NCBI RefSeq assembly: GCF_000719865.1
Contig: NZ_JOID01000009.1
Span: forward strand, 116,029 to 180,028
Direction: 5' to 3'
From: Streptomyces albus subsp. albus
GTDB lineage: Bacteria > Actinomycetota > Actinomycetes > Streptomycetales > Streptomycetaceae
Length of the DNA stretch: 64,000 nt
The notes under the pieces were generated by a model. The model was not told where the DNA came from. It worked only from the letters and a program-made list of their open reading frames with translations, and did no database searches. Positions within the stretch are counted from its first letter, which is position 1. Each line of letters opens with the position of its first letter. A program made the position numbers and the translations under genes. Shown piece by piece: positions 25,691 to 34,926 of the stretch.

Positions 25691-25736
25691 AACGCCGCGG
25701 GGGCACCCAGACACCCCCGGGCGCCCCCGCGGCGTT
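25691..25736 (+). terminator. Strong hairpin after deaminase-SUKH-4 gene
   Basis: Perfect 14-bp arms, AACGCCGCGGGGGC at 25691-25704 and its complement at 25723-25736, with an 18-nt loop, starting 32 bp after the stop codon. It isolates the SUKH operon from the coiled-coil gene downstream. Confidence 0.8.
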
Positions 25737-25902
25737 CGGCCCTCCACCCCCGCCCGCACCCCCGGGACCCCATTCCGGCTGCGCGGCGGATGACGCATCC
25801 TTGAACAGGGGCGGAAGGGCGGAGTGTCGCGTTATGAGCGCCTGACCCGCATCGGAAAGATAGCGCCGGAGCGGATCTCACACCGGGACGAAAGGGCTCA
25901 AA

Positions 25903-27111
25903 ATGAGTGCGTCTGTGTCACCCCACGGGATCGCCACCGTACGCGGCCACCGGCGCGGCTACCGGCCCGAGCAGGTCAACCGCGCCATCGCCGAACTCAC
26001 CGGAACGCGCGACGAAGCCCTCGACCGGGCCGCCCGGCTCGCCACCCGCGCCGAGGAGATGGAGACCGAGCTCACCCGGCTGCGCGAACACGCCGCACAC
26101 CTCCCCCCGCAGACCTACGAAACCCTCGGCGCCCGCGCCCGCGAACTCCTCCTCACCGTCAAAGCCGAGGCCGCCGAACTCCGCGCCCGCGCCGAGACCA
26201 CCGCCCAGACCATCCGCGAGGAGGCGGAGGAAACCGCCCGCACCCTCCGCGACGCCGCCCGCGTCGACGCCACCGCACTGCGCAAAGAAGCCGACCACTG
26301 GGCCGAACAGGCCCTCGCCGCCGCCCGCGAGATCGCCGGCAAGACCCTCGCCACCGCCCGCCGGGCCGCCCACGAACAGCGCTCCCAGGCAGCCGCCGCA
26401 CTCAAGGACACCCAAGAACGGGCCGCCCGCCTCCGCGCCGAACAGGAACGCGAACTCGCCGACCGGCAGGCCGACGCCGACCGGCAGCTCTCCACCGCCA
26501 GGACCGCCACCGAAAAACACGTCACCGAACTGACCGAACAAGCCGAAACCGTCCTCGCCCGGGCCCGCGACACCCACGCCGACGCCGAGGACACCGCCCG
26601 CCGCGAACGCGACGACGCCGAAGCCCGCGCCGCCGAGATCATCGCCCAGGCCCACGCCCGCCGCGAACGCGTCGAACGCGAAACCGAACGCGCCCTGCGC
26701 GACCACGCCACCCGCCGCGACGCCCTGCGCGCCCAGATGGAACACATCCGCACCAGCCTGGCCACCATCACCGGCCGCGGCACCCGCACCGGCACCCGCA
26801 CCGACAGCGACCGCCCCCAGGACCCCACCCCGGAACACCCCCGGAACCGGCCCGACACCCCGGCCACCGAGCACCCTCAGGCCCGCACCGGGACCCCCGC
26901 CCGGGAACGCTCCCCGGAAAGCACCGCGCGACAGGCCCCGCACAGCACCACCGAACAGGACCGGAACAGCACCCCGTCCCGCGACAGGAACCACGCCCCG
27001 GACCGCGGAACCGGCCCCACGACCCGCGCCGACAACGGATCCGTACCCGCCCCGGCCCCCGCCCCCGGCACCGGCACCGGCACCGGCACCGGCACCGAGA
27101 AGTCCACCTGA
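25903..27111 (+). CDS. DivIVA/Scy-like coiled-coil protein (annotated elsewhere as cellulose-binding protein)
   Basis: 402-aa cytoskeletal-type protein. The start GIATVRGHRRGYRPEQVNRAIAELT resembles the DivIVA-like N-terminus, where a short beta-hairpin and an RGYRPEQV turn bring it to the membrane or to the polar growth machinery. Residues about 30-295 are an almost unbroken coiled coil rich in Ala, Glu and Arg. The remaining 110 residues are disordered and Pro/Arg/Thr-rich, ending in a run of Gly-Thr repeats encoded by a 6-bp tandem repeat. In Streptomyces such proteins (Scy, FilP and relatives) act at growing hyphal tips; which one this equals is not certain. AAAGGG lies 8 bp before the ATG. 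Convergent with the sensor kinase gene. Confidence 0.75.
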   Translation: MSASVSPHGIATVRGHRRGYRPEQVNRAIAELTGTRDEALDRAARLATRAEEMETELTRLREHAAHLPPQTYETLGARARELLLTVKAEAAELRARAETTAQTIREEAEETARTLRDAARVDATALRKEADHWAEQALAAAREIAGKTLATARRAAHEQRSQAAAALKDTQERAARLRAEQERELADRQADADRQLSTARTATEKHVTELTEQAETVLARARDTHADAEDTARRERDDAEARAAEIIAQAHARRERVERETERALRDHATRRDALRAQMEHIRTSLATITGRGTRTGTRTDSDRPQDPTPEHPRNRPDTPATEHPQARTGTPARERSPESTARQAPHSTTEQDRNSTPSRDRNHAPDRGTGPTTRADNGSVPAPAPAPGTGTGTGTGTEKST

Positions 27112-27177
27112 GCAACCGCGGCACCTTCTCCGCGGCCCCCGGACTCCGCCACTCACTCCGGCCGGCCCCGCCGAACG

Positions 27178-28689
27178 TCAGCCGTTCCGGTCCGGCAGCA
27201 CCGCCGACACCCGGAAACCCCCCGCCTCCGTCGGACCGAACACGAAGCCGCCCCCCAGCGCCGTCACCCGCTCCCGCATCCCCACCAGCCCATTGCCCCC
27301 ACTGGGCAACCGCGCATCCGAACCACCCTCCGCCGCCGGACCGTTCTCCACCAGCACCGCCACCTCGGACTCACGGTGCGCCAACCGCACCCGGATCTCC
27401 GCCCCCGCGGCGTGCTTGTGCACATTGGTCAGCGCCTCCTGCACCACCCGGTACGCCGTCCGCTCCACCCGCGGATCACGCTCCCGGGCGGCCTCCCCCT
27501 CCACCGAGAACTCCACCGCCATCCCGGCCGCCCGGGACTCTCCCACCAGAACCTCCAGATCACCCAGCCCCGGCCCCTCGGCCGGCTCCCCCGCCACCGA
27601 CGGCCGCGGCACCGACTCCACCGCCACAGCGGCCCCCGGCCCGGCCCCCCGCGCCTCCGGAACCGCCACCGCCCCGGCCGGCACGGACACCCGCCCCCGG
27701 GCACCGGCCCGTCCGGCTCCCCCGTCACCAGCGGAAGCCGCAGCCACCCGCCCCGTACCCGCATCCGCACGCACATCCGCACCCGGCCCGGACCCCTTAC
27801 CCGAACCCGCGCCCGAGTCGACACCACCACCGGCACCCGCCCCCGGCTTCGCCGCCGGAGCCGAGCGCAACACCCCCAGCATCTCCCGCAGCTCCGTCAG
27901 CGCCTGCCGCCCCAGATCCCCCACCAGCCCCGCGTTCTTCACCGCCCGCTCCGGATCCTTCACCACGACCGCCTGCAAAGCCGCCGCGTGCACCACCATC
28001 AAGCTCACCCGGTGCGCCACCACATCGTGCATCTCCCGCGCGATCCGCCGGCGCTCCTCACCCCGCGCCCACTCCGCACGCTCCTCCGCCCGCTCGGCCA
28101 GCAGCGACAACTCCCGCTCCAGACCGTCCGCCCGCTCCCGCAGACTCTCCACCAGCCGACGCCGCGCCCCCACGTACAAGCCCAGGAACACCGGCGGCGC
28201 CGTCAGCCCCAGCGACATCAGCACCGGCGCCAGCACGACCAGCCAGTCCGGAGCCACATAGTCCTCACGGCTCAGATCCCGCTGGAACTGGATGAAGGTG
28301 ACCAGCAGCGTCCCGGTCATCGACATGCCCGCCAGCACGGCCGTGATCCGCCGCGGCACCTCCGACGCCGCCAGCGTGTACAGGCCCACCAGCCCCAGCA
28401 GCAGCCCGATCTCGGCCGGCGACACCGCCACCGACACCAGCACCACCGCGATCGGCCAGCGCCGCCGCACCAGCAGCACCGACCCCGCCACCACCCCCAG
28501 CAGCACCCCCAGCACCACCGGAATCCGCGCCTCCCCGGCGAACGCGTACCCCTCCACCGCGCACTCCGCGACCGACGCCACCGTCAACGCGACATCCAGC
28601 GCCATACCGCGCCGCCGCTCCCACCACCACGGCCCCGCGGGCGCGCCCCGCACGCCCGGTTCCGCGGTCCCTGCCCCCGATGTGGTCAT
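27178..28689 (-). CDS. NarL-type sensor histidine kinase with long low-complexity insertion
   Basis: 503-aa membrane kinase of the HisKA_3 class. Several hydrophobic segments in residues about 30-175 form the sensor region. The phosphoacceptor is His221 in RRRIAREMHDVVAHRVSLM. The ATP-binding HATPase domain (VVQEALTNVHKHAAGAEIRVRLAH, GNGLVGMRERVTALGGGFVFG) is in the last 110 residues. Between dimerisation and catalytic domains there is an unusual insertion of about 110 Gly/Ala/Pro-rich residues (about 270-380). HisKA_3 kinases normally sit beside a LuxR response regulator; none is adjacent, the nearest being 12 kb away, so the partner is unknown. ATG chosen with AGGGTGG upstream; an in-frame extension of over 130 codons upstream lacks homologous character. 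Confidence 0.85.
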   Translation of the reverse strand: MTTSGAGTAEPGVRGAPAGPWWWERRRGMALDVALTVASVAECAVEGYAFAGEARIPVVLGVLLGVVAGSVLLVRRRWPIAVVLVSVAVSPAEIGLLLGLVGLYTLAASEVPRRITAVLAGMSMTGTLLVTFIQFQRDLSREDYVAPDWLVVLAPVLMSLGLTAPPVFLGLYVGARRRLVESLRERADGLERELSLLAERAEERAEWARGEERRRIAREMHDVVAHRVSLMVVHAAALQAVVVKDPERAVKNAGLVGDLGRQALTELREMLGVLRSAPAAKPGAGAGGGVDSGAGSGKGSGPGADVRADAGTGRVAAASAGDGGAGRAGARGRVSVPAGAVAVPEARGAGPGAAVAVESVPRPSVAGEPAEGPGLGDLEVLVGESRAAGMAVEFSVEGEAARERDPRVERTAYRVVQEALTNVHKHAAGAEIRVRLAHRESEVAVLVENGPAAEGGSDARLPSGGNGLVGMRERVTALGGGFVFGPTEAGGFRVSAVLPDRNG

Positions 28690-28843
28690 AACGTCCACCC
28701 TAAGGCCGTACTCCCCGGGTGCCGGGGCGGGGCATCCACACAAACCGGACTCGAACACGGTCGATTTCCCCGACTTCCACCCGAACTGTTGAATCGCCCG
28801 GATTTCCGCCCAACCGCACATACGGACGGCCGACCCTGGCCCC

Positions 28844-29737
28844 ATGACCGACGTACGACGCCGCGACGGCGATGGCACCGGCGGACTCCGGGACGGCTCC
28901 GCCACCTTCGAGGAACTGCGGGAACAGGCCGTCGCACTGCGCAGAGAAGGACTGAGCCGCAGGCAGATCCGCGACCGGCTGAAGGTGCACAACAACAACC
29001 TGCTCAACCGCCTGCTCGACGGCGAGCCCCCACCGGAGTGGACGAAACGCCCCAACGCCAAGGACGACTTGCGGGCAGCTGCCCGCGAGATGCGCACGCG
29101 CGGAATGACCTACGACGAGATTTAGCTCGAACTGGGCTGCTCGAAGAGCTCGATCTCGCCCTGGGTACGCGACCTGCCGAAGCCGGAACGGCCTCCCAGG
29201 ACCCCGGTCGAGGCATCCGCAGCCGCGAAGAAGAGCCGAGAGGCCGCACTGCACCAGCGGAACTTCGAGCGTTGGCAGACGAAGCTCTCGGCCGCGAACG
29301 AGATCGGAAACCTGTCCCGACGAGAGCTCTTCCTGGTCGGCGTCGGCCTCTACTGGGCCGAGGGCGCGAAGGACAAGCCGTACGACCGACGCGAGAAGAT
29401 CGTCTTCGTCAACAGCGATCCGGACATGGTTGCCACGTTCCTGGCCTGGCTGGATCTCCTCGGCGTAGCACCCGGGCGACGGCGCTACACCGTCAACATC
29501 CACGAGTCGGCTGACGTCGGCCGCGCCGAGCGCTTCTGGCTGGAGCGAACGGGCGCCACCCCGGCCCAGTTCGGCAAGACGGCCCTGAAGAGGCACAGCC
29601 CGAAGACCACCCGGAGGAACACCGGCGCCGATTACTACGGCTGCCTCGCCATCCGCGTGAACGACAGCGCGGACCTATACCGTCGCGTCGAAGGCTGGTG
29701 GTACGGCATAGTGGTAGCGGCCGAAAGGACAGCCTAG
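28844..29737 (+). pseudogene. DNA-binding-like gene interrupted by one in-frame amber codon
   Basis: Translated straight through, this reads as one continuous 297-codon protein; codon 94 (29123-29125) is TAG. Sequence on both sides is normal coding sequence in the same frame. The first part ends in a helix-turn-helix (MTYDEI then stop then LELGCSKSSISLWVRDLP), where one base change from CAG (Gln) explains the stop. The second part (RRELFLVGVGLYWAEGAKDK, VNSDPDMVATFLAWLDLLGV, TLKRHSPKTTRRNTGADYYGCLAIRV) resembles a conserved actinobacterial family that I recall as hypothetical; the two related halves hint at a LAGLIDADG-like nuclease fold, uncertain. A second start at 29426 could give a C-terminal piece of 103 aa. 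Read as a young pseudogene, or possibly a readthrough gene. Confidence 0.75.
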
Positions 29738-29766
29738 CCAAATGTCCGAGTTGGCCACATTTGCCA

Positions 29767-29838
29767 TCCGCTGTGGTGTAATCGGCAGCACTGGGTCTTT
29801 TGGTGGCCTAAGTCCGGGTTCGAGTCCTGGCAGCGGAG
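29767..29838 (+). tRNA. tRNA-Gln (UUG anticodon)
   Basis: 72-nt cloverleaf: acceptor stem TCCGCTG (29767-29773) pairs with CAGCGGA (29831-29837) with discriminator G; the D-arm contains GTGTAATCGGCAGCAC; the anticodon stem GGGTC/GGCCT (with two G-U pairs) encloses TTTTGGT, giving anticodon TTG for CAA/CAG codons; the T-arm CCGGG-TTCGAGT-CCTGG is intact. No encoded CCA. Upstream of glmU, which is its usual Streptomyces location. It follows the amber-interrupted gene by 29 bp and precedes a strong terminator. Confidence 0.95.
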
Positions 29839-29854
29839 CTGAGCGCAAGCCCTC

Positions 29855-29884
29855 ACGGGCCCCGGCCGCAAGGTCGGGGCCCGT
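29855..29884 (+). terminator. GCAA-tetraloop hairpin after tRNA-Gln
   Basis: A 13-bp stem (one G-U pair) closed by a GCAA tetraloop, 16 bp after the tRNA end and 70 bp before the glmU start. A GNRA loop on a GC stem is very stable and should end or attenuate tRNA transcripts. Confidence 0.85.
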
Positions 29885-29953
29885 GCGCGTTCCGGGCGGA
29901 AAACGCCCCGGTATCCTGCGGGTGTCCACCATCCGAAGCCGAAGGGCACACCC

Positions 29954-31408
29954 GTGAGCGCCAATCGCCCGGCAGCCGTCGTCGTCCTCGCCGCGGGTGA
30001 GGGCACCCGTATGAAGTCGGCCACTCCCAAGGTCCTGCACAGCATCTGCGGCCGCTCCCTCGTCGGACATGTCGTCGCCGCCTCCCGCGAACTCGACCCC
30101 GAGCAGCTCGTCGTGGTCGTCGGCCATGCCCGTGAGCAGGTCACCGCGCATCTCGCGGAGATCGATCCCGCCGCGACGACAGCCGTGCAGCACGAGCAGA
30201 ACGGCACCGGGCACGCCGTGCGGATGGGGCTGGAGTCCCTGGCCGCGGCCGGCCGCGCCGCCGACGGCACCGTGGTGGTCGTCTGCGGCGACACCCCGCT
30301 GCTGACCGGGGCCACGCTGCGGAGCCTCGCCGGCACCCACGCGGCCGACGGCAACGCCGTGACCGTGCTGACCGCCGAGGTCCCGGACTCCACCGGCTAC
30401 GGCCGTATCGTGCGCGACCCGGCGGACGGCGCGGTCACCGCGATCGTCGAGCACAAGGACGCCACGGAGGAGCAGCGCGCGATCACCGAGATCAACTCGG
30501 GGGTCTTCGCGTTCGACGGCCGGCTGCTGGCGGACGCGCTGGGCAAGCTCCGCACGGACAACAGCCAGGGTGAGGAGTACCTCACCGATGTCCTGGGGAT
30601 TCTCCGCGAGGCCGGGCACCGGGTGGGCGCGGCCGTGGCGGCCGATCACCGGGAGATCCTGGGGATCAACAACCGGGTGCAGCTGGCGCAGGCGCGGCGG
30701 CTGCTGAACGACCGGCTGCTGGAGGCGGCGATGCTCGCCGGGGTGACGGTGGTGGACCCGGCGACGACGTGGCTGGACGCGACGGTGGTGTTCGAGCCGG
30801 ACGCGGTGGTTCACCCGGGGACGCAGCTGCACGGTTCGACGCGGCTGGCGGCGGGTGCGGAGGTGGGTCCGGACTGCACGCTGACGGACACCTCGGTGGG
30901 CGAGGGCGCCCGGGTGGTGCGGACGGTGGCCGACGGGGCGGAGATCGGCCCGGAGGTGTCGGTGGGCCCGTACGCGTATCTGCGGCCGGGGACGCGGCTG
31001 GCGCGGAAGTCGAAGGCCGGCACGTTCGTCGAGATGAAGAACTCGGAGATCGGTGAGGGCACGAAGGTGCCGCATCTGTCGTATGTGGGTGACGCCACGA
31101 TCGGTGAGTTCACGAACATCGGTGCGGCGAGTGTGTTTGTGAACTACGACGGTGAGAGCAAGCACCGCACGACGGTCGGCTCACACTGCAAGACGGGTTC
31201 GGACAACATGTTTGTGGCTCCTGTCACCATCGGGGACGGGGCCTACACCGCCGCGGGGTCGGTCATCACCCGTGATGTGCCGCCGGGTTCGCTGGCCGTG
31301 GCGCGGGGCCAGCAGCGGAATATCGAGGGCTGGGTGGCCCGGAAGCGTCCCGGGAGCGCCGCCGCGCAGGCGGCGTCCGCAGCTCAGGAGGAGGGTGACG
31401 GGGCCTAG
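29954..31408 (+). CDS. glmU: Bifunctional UDP-GlcNAc pyrophosphorylase / glucosamine-1-phosphate acetyltransferase
   Basis: Makes UDP-GlcNAc for peptidoglycan and surface glycans: acetylates glucosamine-1-phosphate, then couples it to UTP. Residues 1-235 are the nucleotidyltransferase with [15 protein letters not shown], while residues 260-455 form the left-handed beta-helix acetyltransferase with hexapeptide repeats ([63 protein letters not shown]). At 484 aa it is slightly longer than the usual 455-460 owing to the Ala/Gln-rich C-terminal tail. The GTG start lies after AAGGGCACACC, giving an 8-bp-spaced ribosome-binding site. Co-oriented with prs 104 bp downstream, a standard actinobacterial pair. 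Confidence 0.97.
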   Translation: MSANRPAAVVVLAAGEGTRMKSATPKVLHSICGRSLVGHVVAASRELDPEQLVVVVGHAREQVTAHLAEIDPAATTAVQHEQNGTGHAVRMGLESLAAAGRAADGTVVVVCGDTPLLTGATLRSLAGTHAADGNAVTVLTAEVPDSTGYGRIVRDPADGAVTAIVEHKDATEEQRAITEINSGVFAFDGRLLADALGKLRTDNSQGEEYLTDVLGILREAGHRVGAAVAADHREILGINNRVQLAQARRLLNDRLLEAAMLAGVTVVDPATTWLDATVVFEPDAVVHPGTQLHGSTRLAAGAEVGPDCTLTDTSVGEGARVVRTVADGAEIGPEVSVGPYAYLRPGTRLARKSKAGTFVEMKNSEIGEGTKVPHLSYVGDATIGEFTNIGAASVFVNYDGESKHRTTVGSHCKTGSDNMFVAPVTIGDGAYTAAGSVITRDVPPGSLAVARGQQRNIEGWVARKRPGSAAAQAASAAQEEGDGA

Positions 31409-31512
31409 CCCTCGTGTCTGGGTGCGCCGTGCTGGGCGTACCGTGAGAACTGCACCCAAAGTGCGCCCCCCGTTCCCCCAGAGTTTTATGTCGCTGCCAA
31501 GGAGACTGTGCT

Positions 31513-32490
31513 GTGACCGGGATCAAGACGACCGGCGAGAAGAAGTTGATGTTCTTCTCCGGCCGCGCCCACCCCGAGCTCGCCGAGGAGGTCGCGCACC
31601 AGCTCGGTGTCGGCCTGGTCCCGACGAAGGTGTTCGACTTCGCCAACGGTGAGATCTACGTCCGCTATCAGGAGTCGGCGCGTGGCGCGGACTGCTTCCT
31701 GATGCAGAGCCACACGGCTCCGATCAATAAGTGGATCATGGAGCAGTTGATCATGGTCGATGCGCTGAAGCGGGCTTCGGCCCGGAGCATCACCGTGATC
31801 CTGCCGTTCTTCGGTTATGCCCGGCAGGACAAGAAGCACCGGGGCCGGGAGCCGATCTCGGCGCGGCTGATCGCGGATCTGCTGAAGTGCGCGGGCGCGG
31901 ACCGGATTCTCACGGTGGATCTGCACACGGACCAGATCCAGGGCTTCTTCGACGGTCCGGTGGATCACCTGTTCGCCCTGCCGGTCCTCGCGGACTACGT
32001 GGGCGCGAAGGTGGACCGTTCGAAGCTGACGGTGGTGTCGCCGGACGCGGGCCGGGTGCGGGTCGCCGACCGCTGGTGCGACCGGCTGGGCGCGCCGCTG
32101 GCGATCGTGCACAAGCGGCGGGACAAGGACGTGGCGAACCAGGTCACGGTGCACGAGGTGGTCGGTGATGTGAAGGGCCGGATCTGTGTGCTGGTCGACG
32201 ACATGATCGACACGGGTGGCACGATCACGGCGGCCGCGGACGCGCTGTTCGCGAATGGCGCGGAGGACGTCATCGTGACGGCGACGCACGGTGTGCTGTC
32301 GGGTCCGGCGGCGGACCGGCTGAAGAATTCGAAGGTGAGCGAGTTCGTGTTCACGAACACGCTGCCGACGCCGAACGAGCTGGAGCTGGAGAAGATCACG
32401 GTGCTGTCGATGGCGCCGACGATCGCCCGTGCGGTGCGTGAGGTGTTCGAGGACGGTTCGGTGACGAGCCTTTTCGAGGAGCAGGCCTGA
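31513..32490 (+). CDS. prs: Ribose-phosphate diphosphokinase
   Basis: Cytosolic synthesis of PRPP from ribose-5-phosphate and ATP, for nucleotide, histidine and tryptophan synthesis. 325 aa. Contains the flexible loop and PRPP-binding signature CVLVDDMIDTGGTITAAADAL, the Mg/ATP-binding DLHTDQIQGFFDGPVDHL and the N-terminal FSGRAHPELAEEVA. GTG start preceded by AAGGAGA. Downstream of glmU in the same direction, with a promoter for rplY following its stop. Confidence 0.97.
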   Translation: MTGIKTTGEKKLMFFSGRAHPELAEEVAHQLGVGLVPTKVFDFANGEIYVRYQESARGADCFLMQSHTAPINKWIMEQLIMVDALKRASARSITVILPFFGYARQDKKHRGREPISARLIADLLKCAGADRILTVDLHTDQIQGFFDGPVDHLFALPVLADYVGAKVDRSKLTVVSPDAGRVRVADRWCDRLGAPLAIVHKRRDKDVANQVTVHEVVGDVKGRICVLVDDMIDTGGTITAAADALFANGAEDVIVTATHGVLSGPAADRLKNSKVSEFVFTNTLPTPNELELEKITVLSMAPTIARAVREVFEDGSVTSLFEEQA

Positions 32491-32570
32491 CGTCGGGTGC
32501 CGGTCGTCGTCGCGGTGTTCCGTGGCGGTGACCGGCGGCGGGCGGTGTCGCCGTCCGGATGGTGATCGAC

Positions 32571-32639
32571 TTGGGGGCGGCCTTCCCGCCGGGTAGACTC
32601 GTGGAGTTGCTCGGCGAGGGAGGCCGCACTCGTGTGCGG
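32571..32639 (+). promoter_or_regulatory. Candidate rplY promoter and leader hairpin
   Basis: TTGGGG at 32571-32576 and TAGACT at 32594-32599 are 17 bp apart and fit a vegetative HrdB-type promoter. A small hairpin CCGCAC-TCGT-GTGCGG at 32624-32639 lies in the transcribed leader of about 160 nt. A leader of this length before a ribosomal protein gene could carry autoregulation, but no known motif is recognised. Confidence 0.5.
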
Positions 32640-32767
32640 TGTCCGTTATCGACGCGCTCTTCGTAGCAGGTCTGTCGTGGGCCGGGTGACGGCCGTCAGA
32701 TCAGATCCGTACGGGTGGTGGGGCCGGTTTCCGGTGCCGTCCGGTACGCAGTACGAGGAGTGCAGCC

Positions 32768-33355
32768 ATGGCTGAAGTGAAGATTCCCGCCGAGACCCGC
32801 TCGGAGTTCGGCAAGGGCGCCGCGCGCCGTCTCCGCCGCGAGCAGAAGGTGCCGGGTGTCGTCTACGGCCACGGCGGCGAGCCGGTGCACGTGGCGCTTC
32901 CGGGCCACGACCTGATGATGGCGCTGAAGACGCCGAACGTCCTGATTCGTCTGGCCCTGGACGGCGGCAAGAGCGAGCTGGTCATCCCCAAGGCCGTGCA
33001 GCGTGAGGCCATCCGCGGCTTCCTCGTCCACATCGACCTGCTGGTCGTGAAGAAGGGCGAGACGGTCACGGTCGACGTTCCGGTCCACACCGAGGGCGAG
33101 CTGGCCCCGGGCGGCAACCTCCTGGAGCACATGCTGGACGCGCTGCCGGTGGAGACCGAGGCGACGCACATCCCGGAGGCGTTCACCGTCTCCGTGGAGG
33201 GTCTGGGGGCCGGTGCCTCGATCCAGGCGAAGGACGTGAAGCTGCCGAAGGGCACGGCGCTCGCGGTGGACGGCGAGACCGTGGTCCTGCAGGTCGTCTC
33301 CGCGCAGGCCGAGGCGCCGGCCGAGGGCGAGGAAGGCGAGGGCGAGGAGGCCTGA
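32768..33355 (+). CDS. rplY: 50S ribosomal protein bL25 (CTC type)
   Basis: 5S rRNA-binding ribosomal protein of the long CTC form, 195 aa. The N-terminal L25 domain (residues about 5-93, TRSEFGKGAARRLRREQKVPGVVYG) is followed by the C-terminal TL5/CTC beta domain (HTEGELAPGGNLLEHMLDALPVETEATHIPE), ending in a Glu-rich tail. ATG preceded by GAGGAG. Ends before a perfect 17-bp hairpin, and its own promoter lies upstream, so it is probably transcribed separately from pth. Confidence 0.96.
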   Translation: MAEVKIPAETRSEFGKGAARRLRREQKVPGVVYGHGGEPVHVALPGHDLMMALKTPNVLIRLALDGGKSELVIPKAVQREAIRGFLVHIDLLVVKKGETVTVDVPVHTEGELAPGGNLLEHMLDALPVETEATHIPEAFTVSVEGLGAGASIQAKDVKLPKGTALAVDGETVVLQVVSAQAEAPAEGEEGEGEEA

Positions 33356-33391
33356 GCCTCCGCCGCCCCGCCGCGCGCGGCGCCGCGCTGT

Positions 33392-33428
33392 GACCGCCGC
33401 CCCGCTCCGCTGGAGCGGGGCGGCGGTC
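33392..33428 (+). terminator. Perfect 17-bp hairpin after rplY
   Basis: 17-bp perfect arms (33392-33408 and 33412-33428) around a 3-nt loop, 36 bp after the rplY stop. Very GC-rich, no U-tract, typical of Streptomyces terminators. Confidence 0.88.
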
Positions 33429-33528
33429 GTGTATCCCTGGGACCCGGGACCGGAGACCCGGGACCCGAGCAACCGGCAAGAGCCCGTGGACGGGCGGGAG
33501 CCGGCAGACCCCGGCAGGAGAGACGTAG

Positions 33529-34119
33529 ATGAGCGATGCGGACGGCCCCTGGCTGATCGTGGGCCTGGGCAACCCCGGGCCGGAGTACGCGGGCAACCGG
33601 CACAACGTCGGTTTCCTGGTGGCGGATCTGCTCGCCGGGCGGCTGGGCGGGCGGTTCAAGGCGCACAAGGCGCGGGCGCAGGTGGTGGAGGGCCGGCTGG
33701 GGGCGCCGGGGCCGGGCAGCCGCCGGGTGGTGATCGCCAAGCCGATGTCGTACATGAACCTGTCGGGCGGCCCGGTGTCGGCGCTGCGCGATTTCTACAA
33801 GGTGCCGGTGGAGCGTGTGGTGGCCGTGCACGACGAACTGGACATCGATTACGGGGTGTTGCGGCTGAAGCTGGGCGGGGGCGACAACGGCCACAACGGG
33901 CTGAAGTCGATGACGAAGGCGATGGGGCCGGGGTACCACCGGGTGCGGTTCGGTATCGGGCGGCCGCCGGGGCGGATGGACGTGGCTGCGTTCGTGCTGA
34001 AGGATTTCTCGGCGGCGGAGCGCAAGGAGCTGGACTACTTCGTGGACCGTGCGGCGGATGCCGTGGAGTGTCTGATCGAGGAGGGTCTGGAGCGGGCGCA
34101 GGGCCGGTACAACAGCTGA
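33529..34119 (+). CDS. pth: Peptidyl-tRNA hydrolase
   Basis: Recycles tRNA from peptidyl-tRNAs dropped by ribosomes. 196 aa, normal length. Signature [21 protein letters not shown] with the catalytic His in NRHNVGF, the substrate-binding [13 protein letters not shown], and [27 protein letters not shown] are all present. ATG preceded by GAGAGACGTAG. Follows rplY as in most actinobacteria. About 24 bp around its stop codon recur 93 bp downstream with two mismatches (34199-34222). Confidence 0.96.
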   Translation: MSDADGPWLIVGLGNPGPEYAGNRHNVGFLVADLLAGRLGGRFKAHKARAQVVEGRLGAPGPGSRRVVIAKPMSYMNLSGGPVSALRDFYKVPVERVVAVHDELDIDYGVLRLKLGGGDNGHNGLKSMTKAMGPGYHRVRFGIGRPPGRMDVAAFVLKDFSAAERKELDYFVDRAADAVECLIEEGLERAQGRYNS

Positions 34120-34222
34120 CGGCGGCACCGCGCCGTTCGCCGTCCGCCGTCCGCCGGAACGGCGTCCCGCCGGGGCGGCCCCGGGGCGGCGCAGAGCAGG
34201 TACAACAGCCGACGGTGGCACC
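34106..34222 (+). repeat. Imperfect duplication of the pth 3' end
   Basis: The 24 bp covering the last codons and stop of pth (34106-34129, GGTACAACAGCTGACGG and on) recur at 34199-34222 with two changes, in the spacer before the next gene. The second copy has lost the stop. Suggests a local duplication or a residue of slippage; no function is implied. Confidence 0.75.
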
Positions 34223-34304
34223 TTTCACCGCCTATCGGGACAGTGTCCCGCAACCGGGGAGCGGCGGTTGACCGGGTGGTTTGTGATGGCCAAGGATCGC
34301 CCGC

Positions 34305-34838
34305 ATGGCACCGACGAAGTCCAAGCGCCGCCCCGCTGTCCGCCGGGCGGGAGAGAGCGCCTACGGGCTGCTGCTGGCCGTCAAGCAGGCGTTGATGGCG
34401 GCGGTGGCGCTGCTGGTCCTGACCGCGGGGGTGTACACCTCGTGGGACGCGGCGCAGCACGCGATGCTGACCAAGGGGCGCGAGCGCGGCACGGTGACGA
34501 TAGAGCGCTGTGACGGGGATGTGTGCGGGGGCCGCTTCGAGCCGGTGGACGCCTCGGGGGCCGGCGCTCCGGCGAAGGGGGACGCGGAGCGGACGGTGAC
34601 GGTGGTGGAGGCCACGGGCCGGGAGCGCGGTGAGCGGCTGCCGGTGGCGGTGAAGCCGGGTACGGACGAGGCGGTGCGGACGGGTCCGGGCGGTGTGCTG
34701 CACGCGTGGATCCCGTTCGCCGGGTCGTTGCTGCTGGCGGCGCTGGTGGTGGCGGGCGGGCTGCGGATGCGCCGGACGGCGTGGGGGCTGGGGCTGGCGG
34801 GTGCGGCTCTGCTGGGCGGGGCGTTTCTGACGTTGTGA
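34305..34838 (+). CDS. Small membrane protein with two helices, unknown function
   Basis: 177-aa protein, unrecognised. Basic N-terminus (MAPTKSKRRPAVRRAGE), first hydrophobic helix about residues 19-43 (LLLAVKQALMAAVALLVLTAGVY), an extracytoplasmic part of about 90 residues with a CDGDVCGG pair that could form a disulfide, then a final hydrophobic region (AWIPFAGSLLLAALVVAGGLR and LGLAGAALLGGAFLTL). The topology is like small actinobacterial proteins that read envelope state, but there is no motif. It ends before a strong bidirectional terminator. Confidence 0.72.
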   Translation: MAPTKSKRRPAVRRAGESAYGLLLAVKQALMAAVALLVLTAGVYTSWDAAQHAMLTKGRERGTVTIERCDGDVCGGRFEPVDASGAGAPAKGDAERTVTVVEATGRERGERLPVAVKPGTDEAVRTGPGGVLHAWIPFAGSLLLAALVVAGGLRMRRTAWGLGLAGAALLGGAFLTL

Positions 34839-34926
34839 GCGGGCGGCTCCCGCCTCTGTGAGCGCCTGCGGCTGCGCTGCTCCGCTCCTGTGAGCCGGGG
34901 CCGTGCCGCGGGGAGATCGTGAACGG

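Noticed and set aside
28700..29596. Minus-strand frame of 298 codons opposite the amber-interrupted gene
   Set aside because: No recognisable domains, whereas the plus strand shows a helix-turn-helix and conserved-looking blocks on both sides of the stop.
29767..29838. tRNA-Gln as an attachment site for the neighbouring broken gene
   Set aside because: No duplicated tRNA 3' end and no integrase within the window; the downstream genes are core.
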